Below are positions 48,162-56,230 of a stretch of DNA of 62,023 bases, piece by piece. This DNA comes from UMGS1279 sp045536815 (GTDB lineage Bacteria; Bacillota; Clostridia; Oscillospirales; Acutalibacteraceae). The notes beneath the pieces were generated by a model. That model was not told where the DNA came from. It did not search any database and saw nothing but the letters and a program-made list of their open reading frames with translations. The translations under genes were made by a program, and so were the position numbers. The stretch covers positions 1-62,023 of the forward strand of contig JAZSOH010000023.1 of NCBI GenBank assembly GCA_045536815.1. The letters are read 5' to 3'. Each line of letters opens with the position of its first letter. Within the stretch, counting starts at the first letter, position 1.

Positions 48162-49548
48162 AAAAATTGACAGTAGCGATATTTTAGCGCTTAAAAAAAT
48201 CGTTGGCGATGATAACCTTCTTGCCTATGACGAAATAAGCCCTGACTATGGCCATGACGAACTAGGCGATATTAACAAAATGCCTGACGTTTTAATAAAG
48301 GTACACTCTACTGAGGAAATTTCTAAGATAATGAAATATGCCTACGAGAAGGTAATTCCTGTTACTGTTAGGGGTAGTGGCACCGGTCTTGTAGGCGCCG
48401 CAGTTCCAACACGTGGCGGTATTTTGCTTGAAACAACGGCAATGAACAAAATTTTGTCACTTGATACCGAAAACTTAACAGTAACCGTTCAACCCGGTGT
48501 GCTTTTAATGGAGCTTGCAGCTTTTGCGGAAGATAACGACCTTCTCTATCCCCCCGACCCGGGTGAAAAATCAGCTACTATAGGCGGAAACATTTCAACT
48601 AACGCAGGCGGTATGAGGGCGGTTAAATATGGTGTTACTCGTGATTATGTTAGAAGTCTTACCGTTGTTTTGCCAAACGGAAATATTATGACTCTCGGTG
48701 GCACTGTTGCCAAAAATAGTTCGGGTTATAGCCTTAAAGACCTTGTAATCGGCTCGGAAGGTACGCTTTGTATTATCACCGAGGCAGTTTTAAAGCTTGT
48801 TCCCCTTCCCAAGGTTTCAATTAGCCTTTTGGTTCCCTTTAAGGATATGAAAAGTGCTATCGAAGCGGTTCCAAAAATATTCCGTTCAAAAACGGCGCCA
48901 ACCGCCATTGAATATATGTCAAGGGATACTATACTTTTCTCTGAAAACTATTTGGGCAAAAAATTCCCCGACACTAAAAATGACGCCTACATTCTTCTAA
49001 CCTTTGACGGCAATACCGAGGAACAGGTTAACTCTTCAATAAATACGGTTGCAGAGCTTTGCCTTGAAATCGGTGCTATAGATGTTTATATAGTAGATAC
49101 CGACGAGAGAAAGAAATCGGTTTGGTCGGCAAGGGGCGCCTTCTTAGAGGCTATTAAATCCTCAACCGATGAAATGGACGAGTGCGACGTTGTTGTTCCC
49201 GTCAATAAAATTGATGAGTTTATCGTTTTCACCCACAAACTAGCCAAAGATGAAAATATTAGAATTCCAAGTTTTGGACACGCGGGTGATGGTAACCTTC
49301 ATATCTATATATGCAGAGACGGTTTAGAAGAAACCGTTTGGAAGGAAAAGCTTTCAAAATGCTTTGACCTTATGTATAAAAAAGCTGAGGAAATCGGCGG
49401 TCTAGTTTCGGGTGAGCACGGCATTGGCTATGCTAAAAAGGGCTATCTGAAAGAACAATACGGTAAGGAGCATATTCTTTTAATGCAAGGTATTAAAAAA
49501 GTTTTTGACGAAAAGAATATACTTAACCCCGACAAGGTTTGTTTCTAA
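48154..49548 (+). CDS. lctD: FAD-linked lactate dehydrogenase (GlcD/LctD family)
   Basis: 464 residues of the GlcD/DLD flavoprotein family: FAD-binding PCMH domain with VTVRGSGTGLVGAAVPTRGGILLE, YPPDPGEKSATIGGNISTNAGGMRAVKYGVTRDYV and NSSGYSLKDLVIGSEGTLCIITEAVL; C-terminal substrate domain with SFGHAGDGNLHIYI and GLVSGEHGIGYAKKGYL (His ligands). In this operon it should oxidise D- or L-lactate to pyruvate and pass electrons to EtfAB. Start ATG 48154 overlaps etfA by 8 bases with the SD AAGGAGG inside etfA. Glycolate is an alternative substrate, but the Etf context favours lactate. Confidence 0.9.
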   Translation: MYKKIDSSDILALKKIVGDDNLLAYDEISPDYGHDELGDINKMPDVLIKVHSTEEISKIMKYAYEKVIPVTVRGSGTGLVGAAVPTRGGILLETTAMNKILSLDTENLTVTVQPGVLLMELAAFAEDNDLLYPPDPGEKSATIGGNISTNAGGMRAVKYGVTRDYVRSLTVVLPNGNIMTLGGTVAKNSSGYSLKDLVIGSEGTLCIITEAVLKLVPLPKVSISLLVPFKDMKSAIEAVPKIFRSKTAPTAIEYMSRDTILFSENYLGKKFPDTKNDAYILLTFDGNTEEQVNSSINTVAELCLEIGAIDVYIVDTDERKKSVWSARGAFLEAIKSSTDEMDECDVVVPVNKIDEFIVFTHKLAKDENIRIPSFGHAGDGNLHIYICRDGLEETVWKEKLSKCFDLMYKKAEEIGGLVSGEHGIGYAKKGYLKEQYGKEHILLMQGIKKVFDEKNILNPDKVCF

Positions 49549-49550
49549 AT

Positions 49551-49582
49551 AAAAAAGCGAGGGCTATACACCCTCGCTTTTT
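49551..49582. terminator. bidirectional terminator after lctD
   Basis: AAAAAGCGAGGG (49552-49563) with CCCTCGCTTTTT (49571-49582); serves lctD and the convergent lipid-kinase gene. Confidence 0.9.
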
Positions 49583-50530
49583 CTATGCTAAAACTTCTTT
49601 TGTTTTATTTATTTTTTCTTTCCACGCTTTACTGATTGTTTTTGGCAAAATCAGCTTAATCGCATCTTTTATAACCTCAAACTCTGCCTTATTAGTAAAA
49701 AGAATTTCGCCATCCATATTAAGCGGTACTGTCTCGTCCGCCTCAATTAAAACCTTTTTACACCTACCAATTTCACAAATAGGCAGGTTTGTATGGGTTC
49801 CTGCGCGGTATTTTTTAAGTAATGTCAATATCTTTGGCCTTGACACAACCGAAATTACAGAAAAGTCAAGTTCGCCATCAAAAGGTGTTGCCGCAGGGGT
49901 GGGGTTAAACCCGCCGCCATAAAAAGGGGCATTACCAACAACGGCGAAAAGCGATTTTTTTGTTATAACCTTTTTCCCATCATCTAGGGTTACCTTTAAA
50001 TTAACGCCCATTTTACTAAAAAGTGTATAAACCAGGGCTAGTACATAAGCCATAGAGCCCGAAACAAACGGCAATCTTTTAAATTTTGACATATTTGCCG
50101 CTACCATTGCATCTAAACCAACCGAGCAGGAATTTATAGCATAGTTGTCGCCAACCTTTATAACATCAATTTCAGTTGTTTCTCCATCAACCTGAGCGGC
50201 AACATCTAAAAACAGTTCCCTTTCGGAAAAATATGTAATAAAATCGTTTGCCGAACCGCAAGGCACAACACCAAGGCTAACATTACTATAGCCTATTATT
50301 CCATTTAAAACCTCAAACGCTGTACCTTCGCCGCCACAAGCATATATTCTTATTTCCTCGCCTGTTTCGGCAAGTTCATTGGCTCGTTTTTTGGCGTCAC
50401 CCGGCTTTTTTGTATAAAAAATCTCATACTCGCCGCCGTTTTCACTGAAAAAACTTTTTACATTTTCGGCAAAGCCCTCTTGCTTTGTTTGTTTACCCGC
50501 AACAGGGTTTATAATGAAAGCAAATTTCAT
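49583..50530 (-). CDS. diacylglycerol/lipid-kinase family protein
   Basis: 315 residues: FIINPVAGKQ, the nucleotide motif YACGGEGTAFEVLNGIIG, VSLGVVPCGSANDF and, C-terminal, FDGELDFSVISVVSRPKILTLL with PLNMDGEILF. This is the DagK/YegS/BmrU lipid-kinase fold. The usual GGDGT is GGEGT here and GTGNDF is GSANDF; both substitutions occur at important positions, so activity or substrate may differ. It may phosphorylate diacylglycerol for lipid recycling. It is the last gene of the minus-strand sigK-to-here stretch. Confidence 0.85.
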   Translation of the reverse strand: MKFAFIINPVAGKQTKQEGFAENVKSFFSENGGEYEIFYTKKPGDAKKRANELAETGEEIRIYACGGEGTAFEVLNGIIGYSNVSLGVVPCGSANDFITYFSERELFLDVAAQVDGETTEIDVIKVGDNYAINSCSVGLDAMVAANMSKFKRLPFVSGSMAYVLALVYTLFSKMGVNLKVTLDDGKKVITKKSLFAVVGNAPFYGGGFNPTPAATPFDGELDFSVISVVSRPKILTLLKKYRAGTHTNLPICEIGRCKKVLIEADETVPLNMDGEILFTNKAEFEVIKDAIKLILPKTISKAWKEKINKTKEVLA

Positions 50531-50546
50531 TTTTTCACATCCTAGG

Positions 50547-51668
50547 TCAGTTTTTAAAATACATATAAAGTTGACACTTAATCATACCGTTATAAAGCTT
50601 TCTTCTTTTATCTGCTACCCTTCCAAAAAACTCTTCAAAATCATCATTAGGGCTAATAATGAAATACTTTTTACCAAGTCCCTTGGGCATTTTTTCGCCC
50701 ATTATTTTATATAATTTTTCTGCATTTTTTATATCTAAAAGTCGCTCTCCATACGGTGGGTTTGTAATCAAAAGCATACGCTCATCGGCAATTGAAAGAT
50801 TTGAAACATCGCAAACCTTGGCCGACACTATATCCGAAACACCCGCTTTTTTTGCATTATCCATTGTAAGCTTTATGGCATTCTCGTCAATATCGCTTCC
50901 AACAGCCCTAAAGCTTACGTCCTTTTGAATTTTATCAAGAGCTGATTTTCTTTCCTCTGAAAAGGCTTTAGCAAAATCCTCAGAAAACCTCTCGGCCGCA
51001 AAAAATCTTCTAATACCGGGGGCAATATTTTTAGCCATAAGTGCGGCTTCAATTAAAATTGTTCCCGAACCGCAAAAAGGGTCATAAAGCTTTGTGTCGG
51101 GATAAATTCTGGCTGTGTAGCACATTGCCGCAGCTAAGGTTTCTTTTATAGGTGCCTCGAGAGAATTTGCCCTGTACCCCCTTTTATGAAGTCCTTCTCC
51201 GGAAGTATCTATACACACAGTTACATCATTTTTTTGAATAGAAAACCTAACTTTATGTAAAGGGCCTGTCTCCTCAAACCAAGAAACACCAAAGTTTTTA
51301 GAAAGCCTTTTAACAATAGCTTTTTTAATAATTGCCTGACAATCAGGTACACTATGAAGCGCCGAAGAAATACTATAACCTGTTACGGGGAATGCATCTC
51401 TAACACCAATATAATCCTCAAAATTAAGCGCGTAAACGTTATCAAAAAGTTCCTCAAATTTGGTGGCGTGAAACCTGCCGACAACAATTAAAACACGTTC
51501 TGCAGTTCTAAGCCAAATGTTCGCTTTAGCGAGCATATTTATATCGCCTTCGAAAAACACTCTACCGTTTTCTGCTTTAATATTTTCTGCACCGAGCCTT
51601 TTAAGCTCATCAGCCAAAATACCTTCTACGCCAAATATGGTTGGCGCAACCATTTTAAATATTTGCAT
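50547..51668 (-). CDS. THUMP-domain 23S rRNA methyltransferase (RlmL/YpsC type)
   Basis: From ATG 51668 (SD GAGGAAG) a 373-residue protein: an N-terminal region with FGVEGILADELKRLGAENIKAENGRVFFEGD, a THUMP domain (about 50-155, DCQAIIKKAIVKRL), GLHKRGYRANSLEAPIKETLAAAM, the SAM site DPFCGSGTILIEAALMAKNIAPG, GSDIDENAIKLTMDNAKKAGV and the catalytic NPPYGERL. It corresponds to the first half of E. coli RlmKL (m2G2445) and to Bacillus YpsC. The frame is open to 51701, without support. Methylation target inferred. Confidence 0.9.
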   Translation of the reverse strand: MQIFKMVAPTIFGVEGILADELKRLGAENIKAENGRVFFEGDINMLAKANIWLRTAERVLIVVGRFHATKFEELFDNVYALNFEDYIGVRDAFPVTGYSISSALHSVPDCQAIIKKAIVKRLSKNFGVSWFEETGPLHKVRFSIQKNDVTVCIDTSGEGLHKRGYRANSLEAPIKETLAAAMCYTARIYPDTKLYDPFCGSGTILIEAALMAKNIAPGIRRFFAAERFSEDFAKAFSEERKSALDKIQKDVSFRAVGSDIDENAIKLTMDNAKKAGVSDIVSAKVCDVSNLSIADERMLLITNPPYGERLLDIKNAEKLYKIMGEKMPKGLGKKYFIISPNDDFEEFFGRVADKRRKLYNGMIKCQLYMYFKN

Positions 51669-51691
51669 ATAAATCTTCCTCGTATAAGCAA

Positions 51692-51720
51692 AGGCAGGCA
51701 AATTTTAAAAATGCCTGCCT
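51692..51720 (-). terminator. stem-loop between S1-domain gene and methyltransferase gene
   Basis: AGGCAGGCA (51692-51700) with TGCCTGCCT (51712-51720). It lies directly past the S1-gene stop and 24 bases before the methyltransferase ATG. The T-run on the minus strand is short (TTTGCTT), so readthrough is likely. Confidence 0.6.
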
Positions 51721-51726
51721 GAATTG

Positions 51727-52176
51727 TTATTTTGAAGCCGCGCCGCGCTTTGGACGGCGAACATCCATATTCTTCCTTTTAAGTTCAGAAAACTTTTCTT
51801 CACTTGTTTGTTGGAATTTTTTAAGCATATCCTCAAAAGAAGAAGATTCATTTGACGGTGAAGTCCAAACAAAAGAATTATCCGGCTTTGGCGGTGTAAA
51901 TGTCCTGTTTCTTTTGGGCTTGGGTTTACTGCCTTCAATATCCTCTAGCGCACGTTTTATGCTAAGGCTTATTTTACCGTCCTCTGAAACAGTAAGCACC
52001 TTTGCTTTTACTGTATCACCCATTTTAACAAAATCAGCAATGTCATTTACATATGTACGAGCAACCTCGGAAATGTGCACCATACCAGTGCGGTTTTCAC
52101 CCATATCAACAAAAACGCCGAATTTGGTAATACCTGTAATTTTTCCTTCGATGATTTCTCCAACCTTTGGTAACAT
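51727..52176 (-). CDS. yabR: S1 RNA-binding domain protein (YabR-like)
   Basis: The N-terminal 75 residues form an S1 domain: VGEIIEGKITGITKFGVFVDMGENRTGMVHISEVARTYV and VKAKVLTVSEDGKISLSIKRA. The tail (about 80-149) is Lys/Pro/Ser-rich, ending KRKNMDVRRPKRGAASK, and is probably disordered. It matches YabR, general-stress-type S1 protein, in both domain layout and position after divIC. The exact RNA target is unknown. Confidence 0.87.
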   Translation of the reverse strand: MLPKVGEIIEGKITGITKFGVFVDMGENRTGMVHISEVARTYVNDIADFVKMGDTVKAKVLTVSEDGKISLSIKRALEDIEGSKPKPKRNRTFTPPKPDNSFVWTSPSNESSSFEDMLKKFQQTSEEKFSELKRKNMDVRRPKRGAASK

Positions 52177-52205
52177 ACTAAGAAGTATCCTCCTAAAAAC
52201 TTTGC

Positions 52206-52490
52206 TTAATTTATATCTTCAAAAATCTGCTCATCAGGAAAAACTAGGTTAAGGCGCTCTCTTGCCGCCTTTTCGATAAGCTCGGCCTCAGTTCCGTTTT
52301 CAAGCAAACTTAAGCTTTCTTTAATTTTATAATTTGCCTCCTCCAAATATGCGGTGCGGTTTGAAAGTTCTTTTTTAAGGTCAATAAGCTGCACCTGAAG
52401 GCTTAGCAAAGATATTATTGAGTAAACAGCAAAAACAAAAAGCAAAAGTCTTAAAATAATGCTCTTTCTGCCGCGAACACTACCCTGCAC
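52206..52490 (-). CDS. divIC: DivIC/FtsB-type cell division protein
   Basis: 94 residues: a basic cytoplasmic start (GSVRGRKS), one membrane helix (about 11-30, IILRLLLFVFAVYSIISLLS), then a coiled coil (LQVQLIDLKKELSNRTAYLEEANYKIKESLSLLE) and ELIEKAARERLNLVFPDEQIF. This is the septum-formation initiator family; DivIC works with FtsL and DivIB at the divisome. Position between yabQ and yabR confirms it. The start is uncertain: GTG 52490 is the first in-frame start after a stop, and GGAG lies too close upstream. Confidence 0.9.
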   Translation of the reverse strand: MQGSVRGRKSIILRLLLFVFAVYSIISLLSLQVQLIDLKKELSNRTAYLEEANYKIKESLSLLENGTEAELIEKAARERLNLVFPDEQIFEDIN

Positions 52491-52559
52491 ACTCCATCAT
52501 CCAATCACTTAAAATATGTCTATATTATACACAGTGATAGAATTTATTGCAAGTGTTTT

Positions 52560-53000
52560 TCAAGATATTTTTCTTTTTTTAGATAAAAAACCAAAAAGTT
52601 TTTTTATTTTTTTGTTTATGTCTGCGAAAGGTGAAATTTTTTGTAGCTTTAAGATTAGACTTTTATATCGCTTTGATACCGCTATATAAAATTTTCTTAT
52701 AGGCTTTACGCACCAAAAAATAACCTTTGATAAAGACATCTTAAAGGCAAAAAAGCCGATAGCCATACCAAAAATAATATATACCCTGACCTGACCGTTA
52801 CTTACAGCAAGTAAAAAACAAAAGGTAGTAATAGAAGCAATTATCCAAAAAACCAAATCATTTATTGCCTGAGCTATTTTACCCTTTTTGAAAACATATA
52901 CATCAAGCCGTAAAATATCATAAACAAAACACAGTATAAAGCCAAAAATTATAGCTCTACCAAAACTTAGCCACTGAAAATAGTTATTTATTTCCCACAT
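52560..53000 (-). CDS. yabQ: spore cortex protein YabQ
   Basis: 146 residues with about four membrane helices (WLSFGRAIIFGFILCFVYDILR, LVFWIIASITTFCFLLAV, VRVYIIFGMAIGFFAF and VIFWCVKPI) and a Lys-rich cytoplasmic tail. The conserved FxFYDxLR-type segment (here CFVYDILRLDVYVF) and position directly after yabP identify YabQ, which is needed for cortex formation in Bacillus and sits in the outer forespore membrane. It starts 2 bases after the yabP stop, so translation is probably coupled. Confidence 0.88.
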   Translation of the reverse strand: MWEINNYFQWLSFGRAIIFGFILCFVYDILRLDVYVFKKGKIAQAINDLVFWIIASITTFCFLLAVSNGQVRVYIIFGMAIGFFAFKMSLSKVIFWCVKPIRKFYIAVSKRYKSLILKLQKISPFADINKKIKKLFGFLSKKRKIS

Positions 53001-53002
53001 TG

Positions 53003-53284
53003 TTATTTAAAAATTCTTTTAAAAATTCCGCCCTTATTTTCGGCGGTATCATTTGTGTAAACCAGTGCATAGACACTACCGCTTATATTCAAATCTCCGG
53101 TTTCGCTATTGTAATTTTCCATTTTGAAATCATTCCCTCTTATGGTTAAATTTCCCGAAGTAGTTTTTAGCTCTGCGTTATCCTCCTCAAAGCTTATTAC
53201 CTCCAAAATTCCCGAAAGAACAAGCTTTTTTCTTTCTTCCATTATAACGTTATGATTACTTGTTATATTATTATATTCTGGCAA
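53003..53284 (-). CDS. yabP: sporulation protein YabP
   Basis: 93 residues: EERKKLVLSGILEVISFEEDNAELKTTSGNLTIRGNDFKMENYN, then ETGDLNISGSVYALVY. These are the hallmark YabP/YqfC-family strands (L.lTGV..V.SFdee.i.l.T..G.L.I.G..L.i..l....G.l.i.G.I..l.Y). It binds or assists SpoIVA-linked coat assembly in Bacillus and pairs with yabQ. TTG 53284 fits an AAGGGGG SD; ATG 53242 (MEERKKL) is an alternative start. The order yabP-yabQ-divIC-yabR equals that of Bacillus subtilis. Confidence 0.9.
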   Translation of the reverse strand: MPEYNNITSNHNVIMEERKKLVLSGILEVISFEEDNAELKTTSGNLTIRGNDFKMENYNSETGDLNISGSVYALVYTNDTAENKGGIFKRIFK

Positions 53285-53296
53285 CTCTATTCCCCC

Positions 53297-53995
53297 TTAT
53301 TTTATGCCACTATTTTCAAACCTATTGTAAAGTTTAATAAGAGCCTTTTTTTCGAGTCTTGAAACATAAGAACGGGAAATTTTAAGCTTTTTTGCTACCT
53401 CCCGTTGCGTGTTTTCTTTTCCGCCAATAAGCCCAAATCTAAGGCCGATAATTATTTTTTCTCTAGGCTCTAGAACCTCGTTCATATATTTTTTTAAATG
53501 CTCTGTTTTAATCTTTAAATCAATTTCATCAAGCAAATTACAATCATCTGCAATTATATCTAAAAGACTTAAATCGTTACCATCTTTATCGGTATCAATG
53601 GGCTCGTTTATCGATATATCTTGTGATGTTTTTTTGAGGCTTCTAAAGTGCATTAAAATTTCATTCTCTATGCATCTTGCCGCATAGGTTGCAAGCTTTA
53701 TCCCCTTTTTTGATTTATATGTCGATACTCCTTTAATAAGACCAATTGTGCCAACTGATATAAGGTCATCTTGTTCAACCTTATCTGTTGTGAATTTTTT
53801 AACCACATGCGCGACAAGTCTCAGGTTATGTTCTATTAGTTTATCACGCGCCTCCTTTTGCCCTTTTTCCATTTTAGAAATTAAGTCAGCCTCCTCTTTA
53901 GGTGAAAGAGGTTTTGGAAATGCGCCTGTATTTGTAGGATGAAGAGCAATAAAAAATAAACTCGAAATTATTCCATAAATAAACGAAAAAAGCAT
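53297..53995 (-). CDS. sigK: mother-cell sporulation sigma factor K (pro-sigma-K)
   Basis: Starts with a hydrophobic pro-peptide (MLFSFIYGIISSLFFIALHP), then GAFPKPLSPKEEADLISKM, region 2 (LIEHNLRLVAHVVKKF, DLISVGTIGLIKGVSTY, KLATYAARCIENEILMHFR), SINEPIDTDKDGNDLSLLDII and region 4 (LEPREKIIIGLRFGLIGG..TQREVAKKLKISRSYVSRLEKKAL). The pro-peptide holds sigma-K at the membrane until SpoIVFB cuts it. The gene is contiguous: no skin-type insertion. I choose ATG 53995 (GGATG 8 bases upstream) over TTG 54010 because it gives the usual spacing to AFPKPL. It precedes yabP by 12 bases. Confidence 0.95.
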   Translation of the reverse strand: MLFSFIYGIISSLFFIALHPTNTGAFPKPLSPKEEADLISKMEKGQKEARDKLIEHNLRLVAHVVKKFTTDKVEQDDLISVGTIGLIKGVSTYKSKKGIKLATYAARCIENEILMHFRSLKKTSQDISINEPIDTDKDGNDLSLLDIIADDCNLLDEIDLKIKTEHLKKYMNEVLEPREKIIIGLRFGLIGGKENTQREVAKKLKISRSYVSRLEKKALIKLYNRFENSGIK

Positions 53996-54085
53996 AGAAA
54001 ACACATCCAAAAATCATAATATACTCAATATTATGTTGGTGTCTTAAAAAATTGCAAGTCCATCTAAAAATATTTAAAAAACTCC

Positions 54086-54114
54086 TTGACAAATTTGGGT
54101 TATTGATATATAAT
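54086..54114 (+). promoter_or_regulatory. promoter of tRNA-Thr
   Basis: TTGACA (54086-54091), 17-base spacer, TATAAT (54109-54114), ending 16 bases before the tRNA. Confidence 0.88.
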
Positions 54115-54130
54115 ATCACTTGTTCGTAAT

Positions 54131-54206
54131 GCTGCTATGGCTCAGGTGGTAGAGCACATCCTTGGTAAGGATGAGGTCACCGGTTCAAGTCCGGTTAGCA
54201 GCTCCA
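54131..54206 (+). tRNA. tRNA-Thr (anticodon GGT)
   Basis: Acceptor stem GCTGCTA (54131-54137) pairs with TAGCAGC (54196-54202); discriminator T; CCA encoded at 54204-54206. The anticodon stem CATCC/GGATG encloses loop TTGGTAA with GGT at 54164-54166 (reads ACC/ACU). The T arm has CCGGTTCAAGTCCGG. It has its own promoter and terminator. Confidence 0.97.
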
Positions 54207-54210
54207 AATG

Positions 54211-54244
54211 AAAATCCGTTCTCGAAAGAGGACGGATTTTTGTT
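54211..54244 (+). terminator. terminator of tRNA-Thr
   Basis: AAAATCCGTTCTC (54211-54223), loop GAAA, GAGGACGGATTTT (54228-54240), T-rich tail. Confidence 0.85.
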
Positions 54245-54449
54245 TGTATTATTCATTTTTCAATATTAATCATTCATTATTCATTAAACCAGAACGGATT
54301 TTCGAATGTATAATGAATATTGAAGCCGCTTCGCTGATGAACAATGAATAATTATTGAGGTTGCACCGCTTTTGTGCTATCATGTGCTAAAAGTGATGAT
54401 GATAAAAATATTATCATCACAATTCATAGCGGGTCGGTGAGGTGAGGTT
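54245..54449. repeat. A+T-rich region with inverted and direct repeats
   Basis: Short words recur: TTCAATATT (about 54259) and its complement AATATTGAA (about 54316); ATTCATTATTCATT and AATGAATAATTATTG; and CAGAACGGATTTTCGAATG, which echoes the terminator stem. CGCTTCGC and GCACCGC motifs add small hairpins. The pattern resembles dispersed intergenic repeats of Clostridia; I cannot name the family. It also contains the SD of the next gene (GAGGTGAGG). Confidence 0.5.
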
Positions 54450-55472
54450 ATGAAAACAAAGGTTAACTTGGGCAAAAAAGGAGAAGCAACAGTACTTCGT
54501 TACTTGCAACTTTCCAAAAATAACTGTTTGGCTATTGGTGTGCTGTTTCCAGACGGAGCGATAGGATACTACACATCGCCCGGTATTCAGGCAGACTCTC
54601 TATTTGATATTGGCTCAATCAGTAAAACCTTCACCGCACAAGTAATATTAAAACTTGTAAGCGAGAATAAATTGTCATTATCCGATTCTGTGGATGCATT
54701 TTTGCCGCTTCCAAAAGGGGTTTATCCCACAATTGAAATGCTACTTACCCATACTGCAGGATATAAACACCTTACGCCTGTGGAAATAACCGTACCGAGT
54801 TTGTTGATTAAGTCGTATGCAAGGGCAAATGTGTATCGTGGTATACGAGAAAAAGCCGTAATTAAGGCACTTTCAAAAAGAAATCACACTCGTGCTCGGG
54901 GATATTCTTATTCGGATTTTGCTTATGCGATATTAGCTGTTGTCGCAAGCCGTATCACCGGCAAAAATATTATGACTCTCCTGCAAGATGTGATAGATGA
55001 TTATCGTATGAAAAATACACATGTTATTTCTACCGATAATCGTGTGAAAAGTAATTTGAATGGTCATATTATTCCGCCGTGGGATTGGGAAAGCAACAAT
55101 CCGTATCTCGCGAGCGGTGGCATTTCTTCGACCATTTGTGATATGATGACATATGCCAAAGCACAAGTAGAACAACCATACACTTTTACAAAATTGGCTC
55201 AACAACGCTGTAAATTTTCTTTGAATCGCAAAGGGAAAACCGATACCTGTTTAGGTTGGCATACATATAAACGTTCAAACCAATGCTGGCATGTAGGTGG
55301 CGTTGGCACTTTTAGAACTTCCATGATTTTTAATACAAAAGCAAAATGTGCCATTGTGGTTATGGGAAATGCCAAAGGTAAAAAAAGCGCCAATGTTCAC
55401 TTTCTTGCTAAATTGCTTTACTCCGAAATGAAAAGGCATCATATTACGGTAAAAGAGCTTGGCAACGATTAG
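54450..55472 (+). CDS. beta-lactamase-fold serine hydrolase (class C / PBP4-like)
   Basis: 340 residues with the penicillin-recognising motifs: SxxK in FDIGSISKTFTAQ, the Tyr motif in ARGYSYSDFAYAIL (YSD instead of YAN/YSN), and the HxG motif in NQCWHVGGVGTFRT. LLTHTAGY is the typical family segment. There is no signal peptide, so it is likely a cytoplasmic esterase/amidase-like serine hydrolase rather than a secreted beta-lactamase; true substrate unknown. It is the last A+T-rich gene before the composition change. SD GAGGTGAGG. Confidence 0.85.
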   Translation: MKTKVNLGKKGEATVLRYLQLSKNNCLAIGVLFPDGAIGYYTSPGIQADSLFDIGSISKTFTAQVILKLVSENKLSLSDSVDAFLPLPKGVYPTIEMLLTHTAGYKHLTPVEITVPSLLIKSYARANVYRGIREKAVIKALSKRNHTRARGYSYSDFAYAILAVVASRITGKNIMTLLQDVIDDYRMKNTHVISTDNRVKSNLNGHIIPPWDWESNNPYLASGGISSTICDMMTYAKAQVEQPYTFTKLAQQRCKFSLNRKGKTDTCLGWHTYKRSNQCWHVGGVGTFRTSMIFNTKAKCAIVVMGNAKGKKSANVHFLAKLLYSEMKRHHITVKELGND

Positions 55473-55645
55473 ATCCCACCAAAATTTTTATGTAGGTTTG
55501 TCAATGATGTGTTACACATTAGGGAAAGAAAAAAGAACGTGCTTAAATGGTCTGAAGTGGCAAAAATTAAAAACATAAATTATTGCAAAGATTGCAATCT
55601 ATTTTTTAAGAAAATCTAAGGTTTTCTACCAGTTCTTTTTCGGAC

Positions 55646-55940
55646 ATGAGAGACAAACAAAAAGGACATCCGACAAAACGAAACACTGATGATGCAAAAA
55701 TCGAGCGCTTGCGAAGAATTGTAAGACCCATCGTGGAGGACATGACCCAGGCGCCGCTGCACTTCAAGTCCGCATCCACTGACTGCAATATTCCGCTTTC
55801 TCTGGGGATTCCTGCTATGTGTATTGGTGTTTTATGCCGGTGCCGGTTCCCATACCCGGCAGGAGTGGCTAGAAAAAACATCTCTGATTCCCGGCTTGGA
55901 GATCGCCATCCGGATGGCCGCTGCGCTGACAGAGGAATAA
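55646..55940 (+). pseudogene. C-terminal fragment of an M20-family peptidase, frameshifted
   Basis: One frame reads FKSASTDCNIPLSLGIPAMC before breaking into unrelated residues. The next frame continues YAGAGSHTRQEWLEK, then SLIPGLEIAIRMAAALTEE and a stop at 55938-55940. Joined, these are the last ~60 residues of M20 peptidases (STDCNIPLSxGIPA, GAHTREEW). The catalytic N-terminal two thirds are absent and there is no proper start. The break lies within about 55822-55830. It is more G+C rich than the preceding gene, so it marks the left end of the compositionally different segment. Confidence 0.82.
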
Positions 55941-55943
55941 GCT

Positions 55944-56069
55944 ATGAAATTCACCGCCACGGGCGATAGGATTATTCAGAAGTCCATCTATCCCGGTTAT
56001 GTTTGTACGGCAACGGCACGGTGTTGTGCACATGGTGATAATTGGCTGAAAAAGAACAGATGCGAATAG
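55944..56069 (+). pseudogene. N-terminal fragment of a CapA-like metallophosphatase
   Basis: ATG 55944 opens MKFTATGDRIIQKSIYPGY, which looks like the start of CapA/PgsA-type metallophosphatases (MKITAxGDxIIQRRI.xGY). After about 19 residues the similarity stops, and the frame ends at TAG about 56069. It starts 3 bases after the M20 fragment, as if two genes of one operon had been cut. The next 150 bases have no further coding signal that I can support. Confidence 0.55.
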
Positions 56070-56230
56070 TCCTGTGCCGCGACTGTTCTTGCGCTTTCTT
56101 AGAGGAAACTTGACAGGCTGAGAACAAGCTGATAATCTAAGCAGGTAATACATGACAAATGGGTTTGCGCGAAAAGCGTAGGATGGATTATTTTTAAAAC
56201 CAATTTTACAAACGGATAGGGGAAATGGAC

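Noticed and set aside
53297..54010. sigK start at TTG 54010
   Set aside because: No SD at the right distance; ATG 53995 has GGATG 8 bases upstream and gives the expected pro-peptide length.
54131..54206. tRNA-Thr as attachment site of an integrated element ending in the G+C-rich region
   Set aside because: No integrase gene and no second copy of the tRNA 3' end were found in the window.
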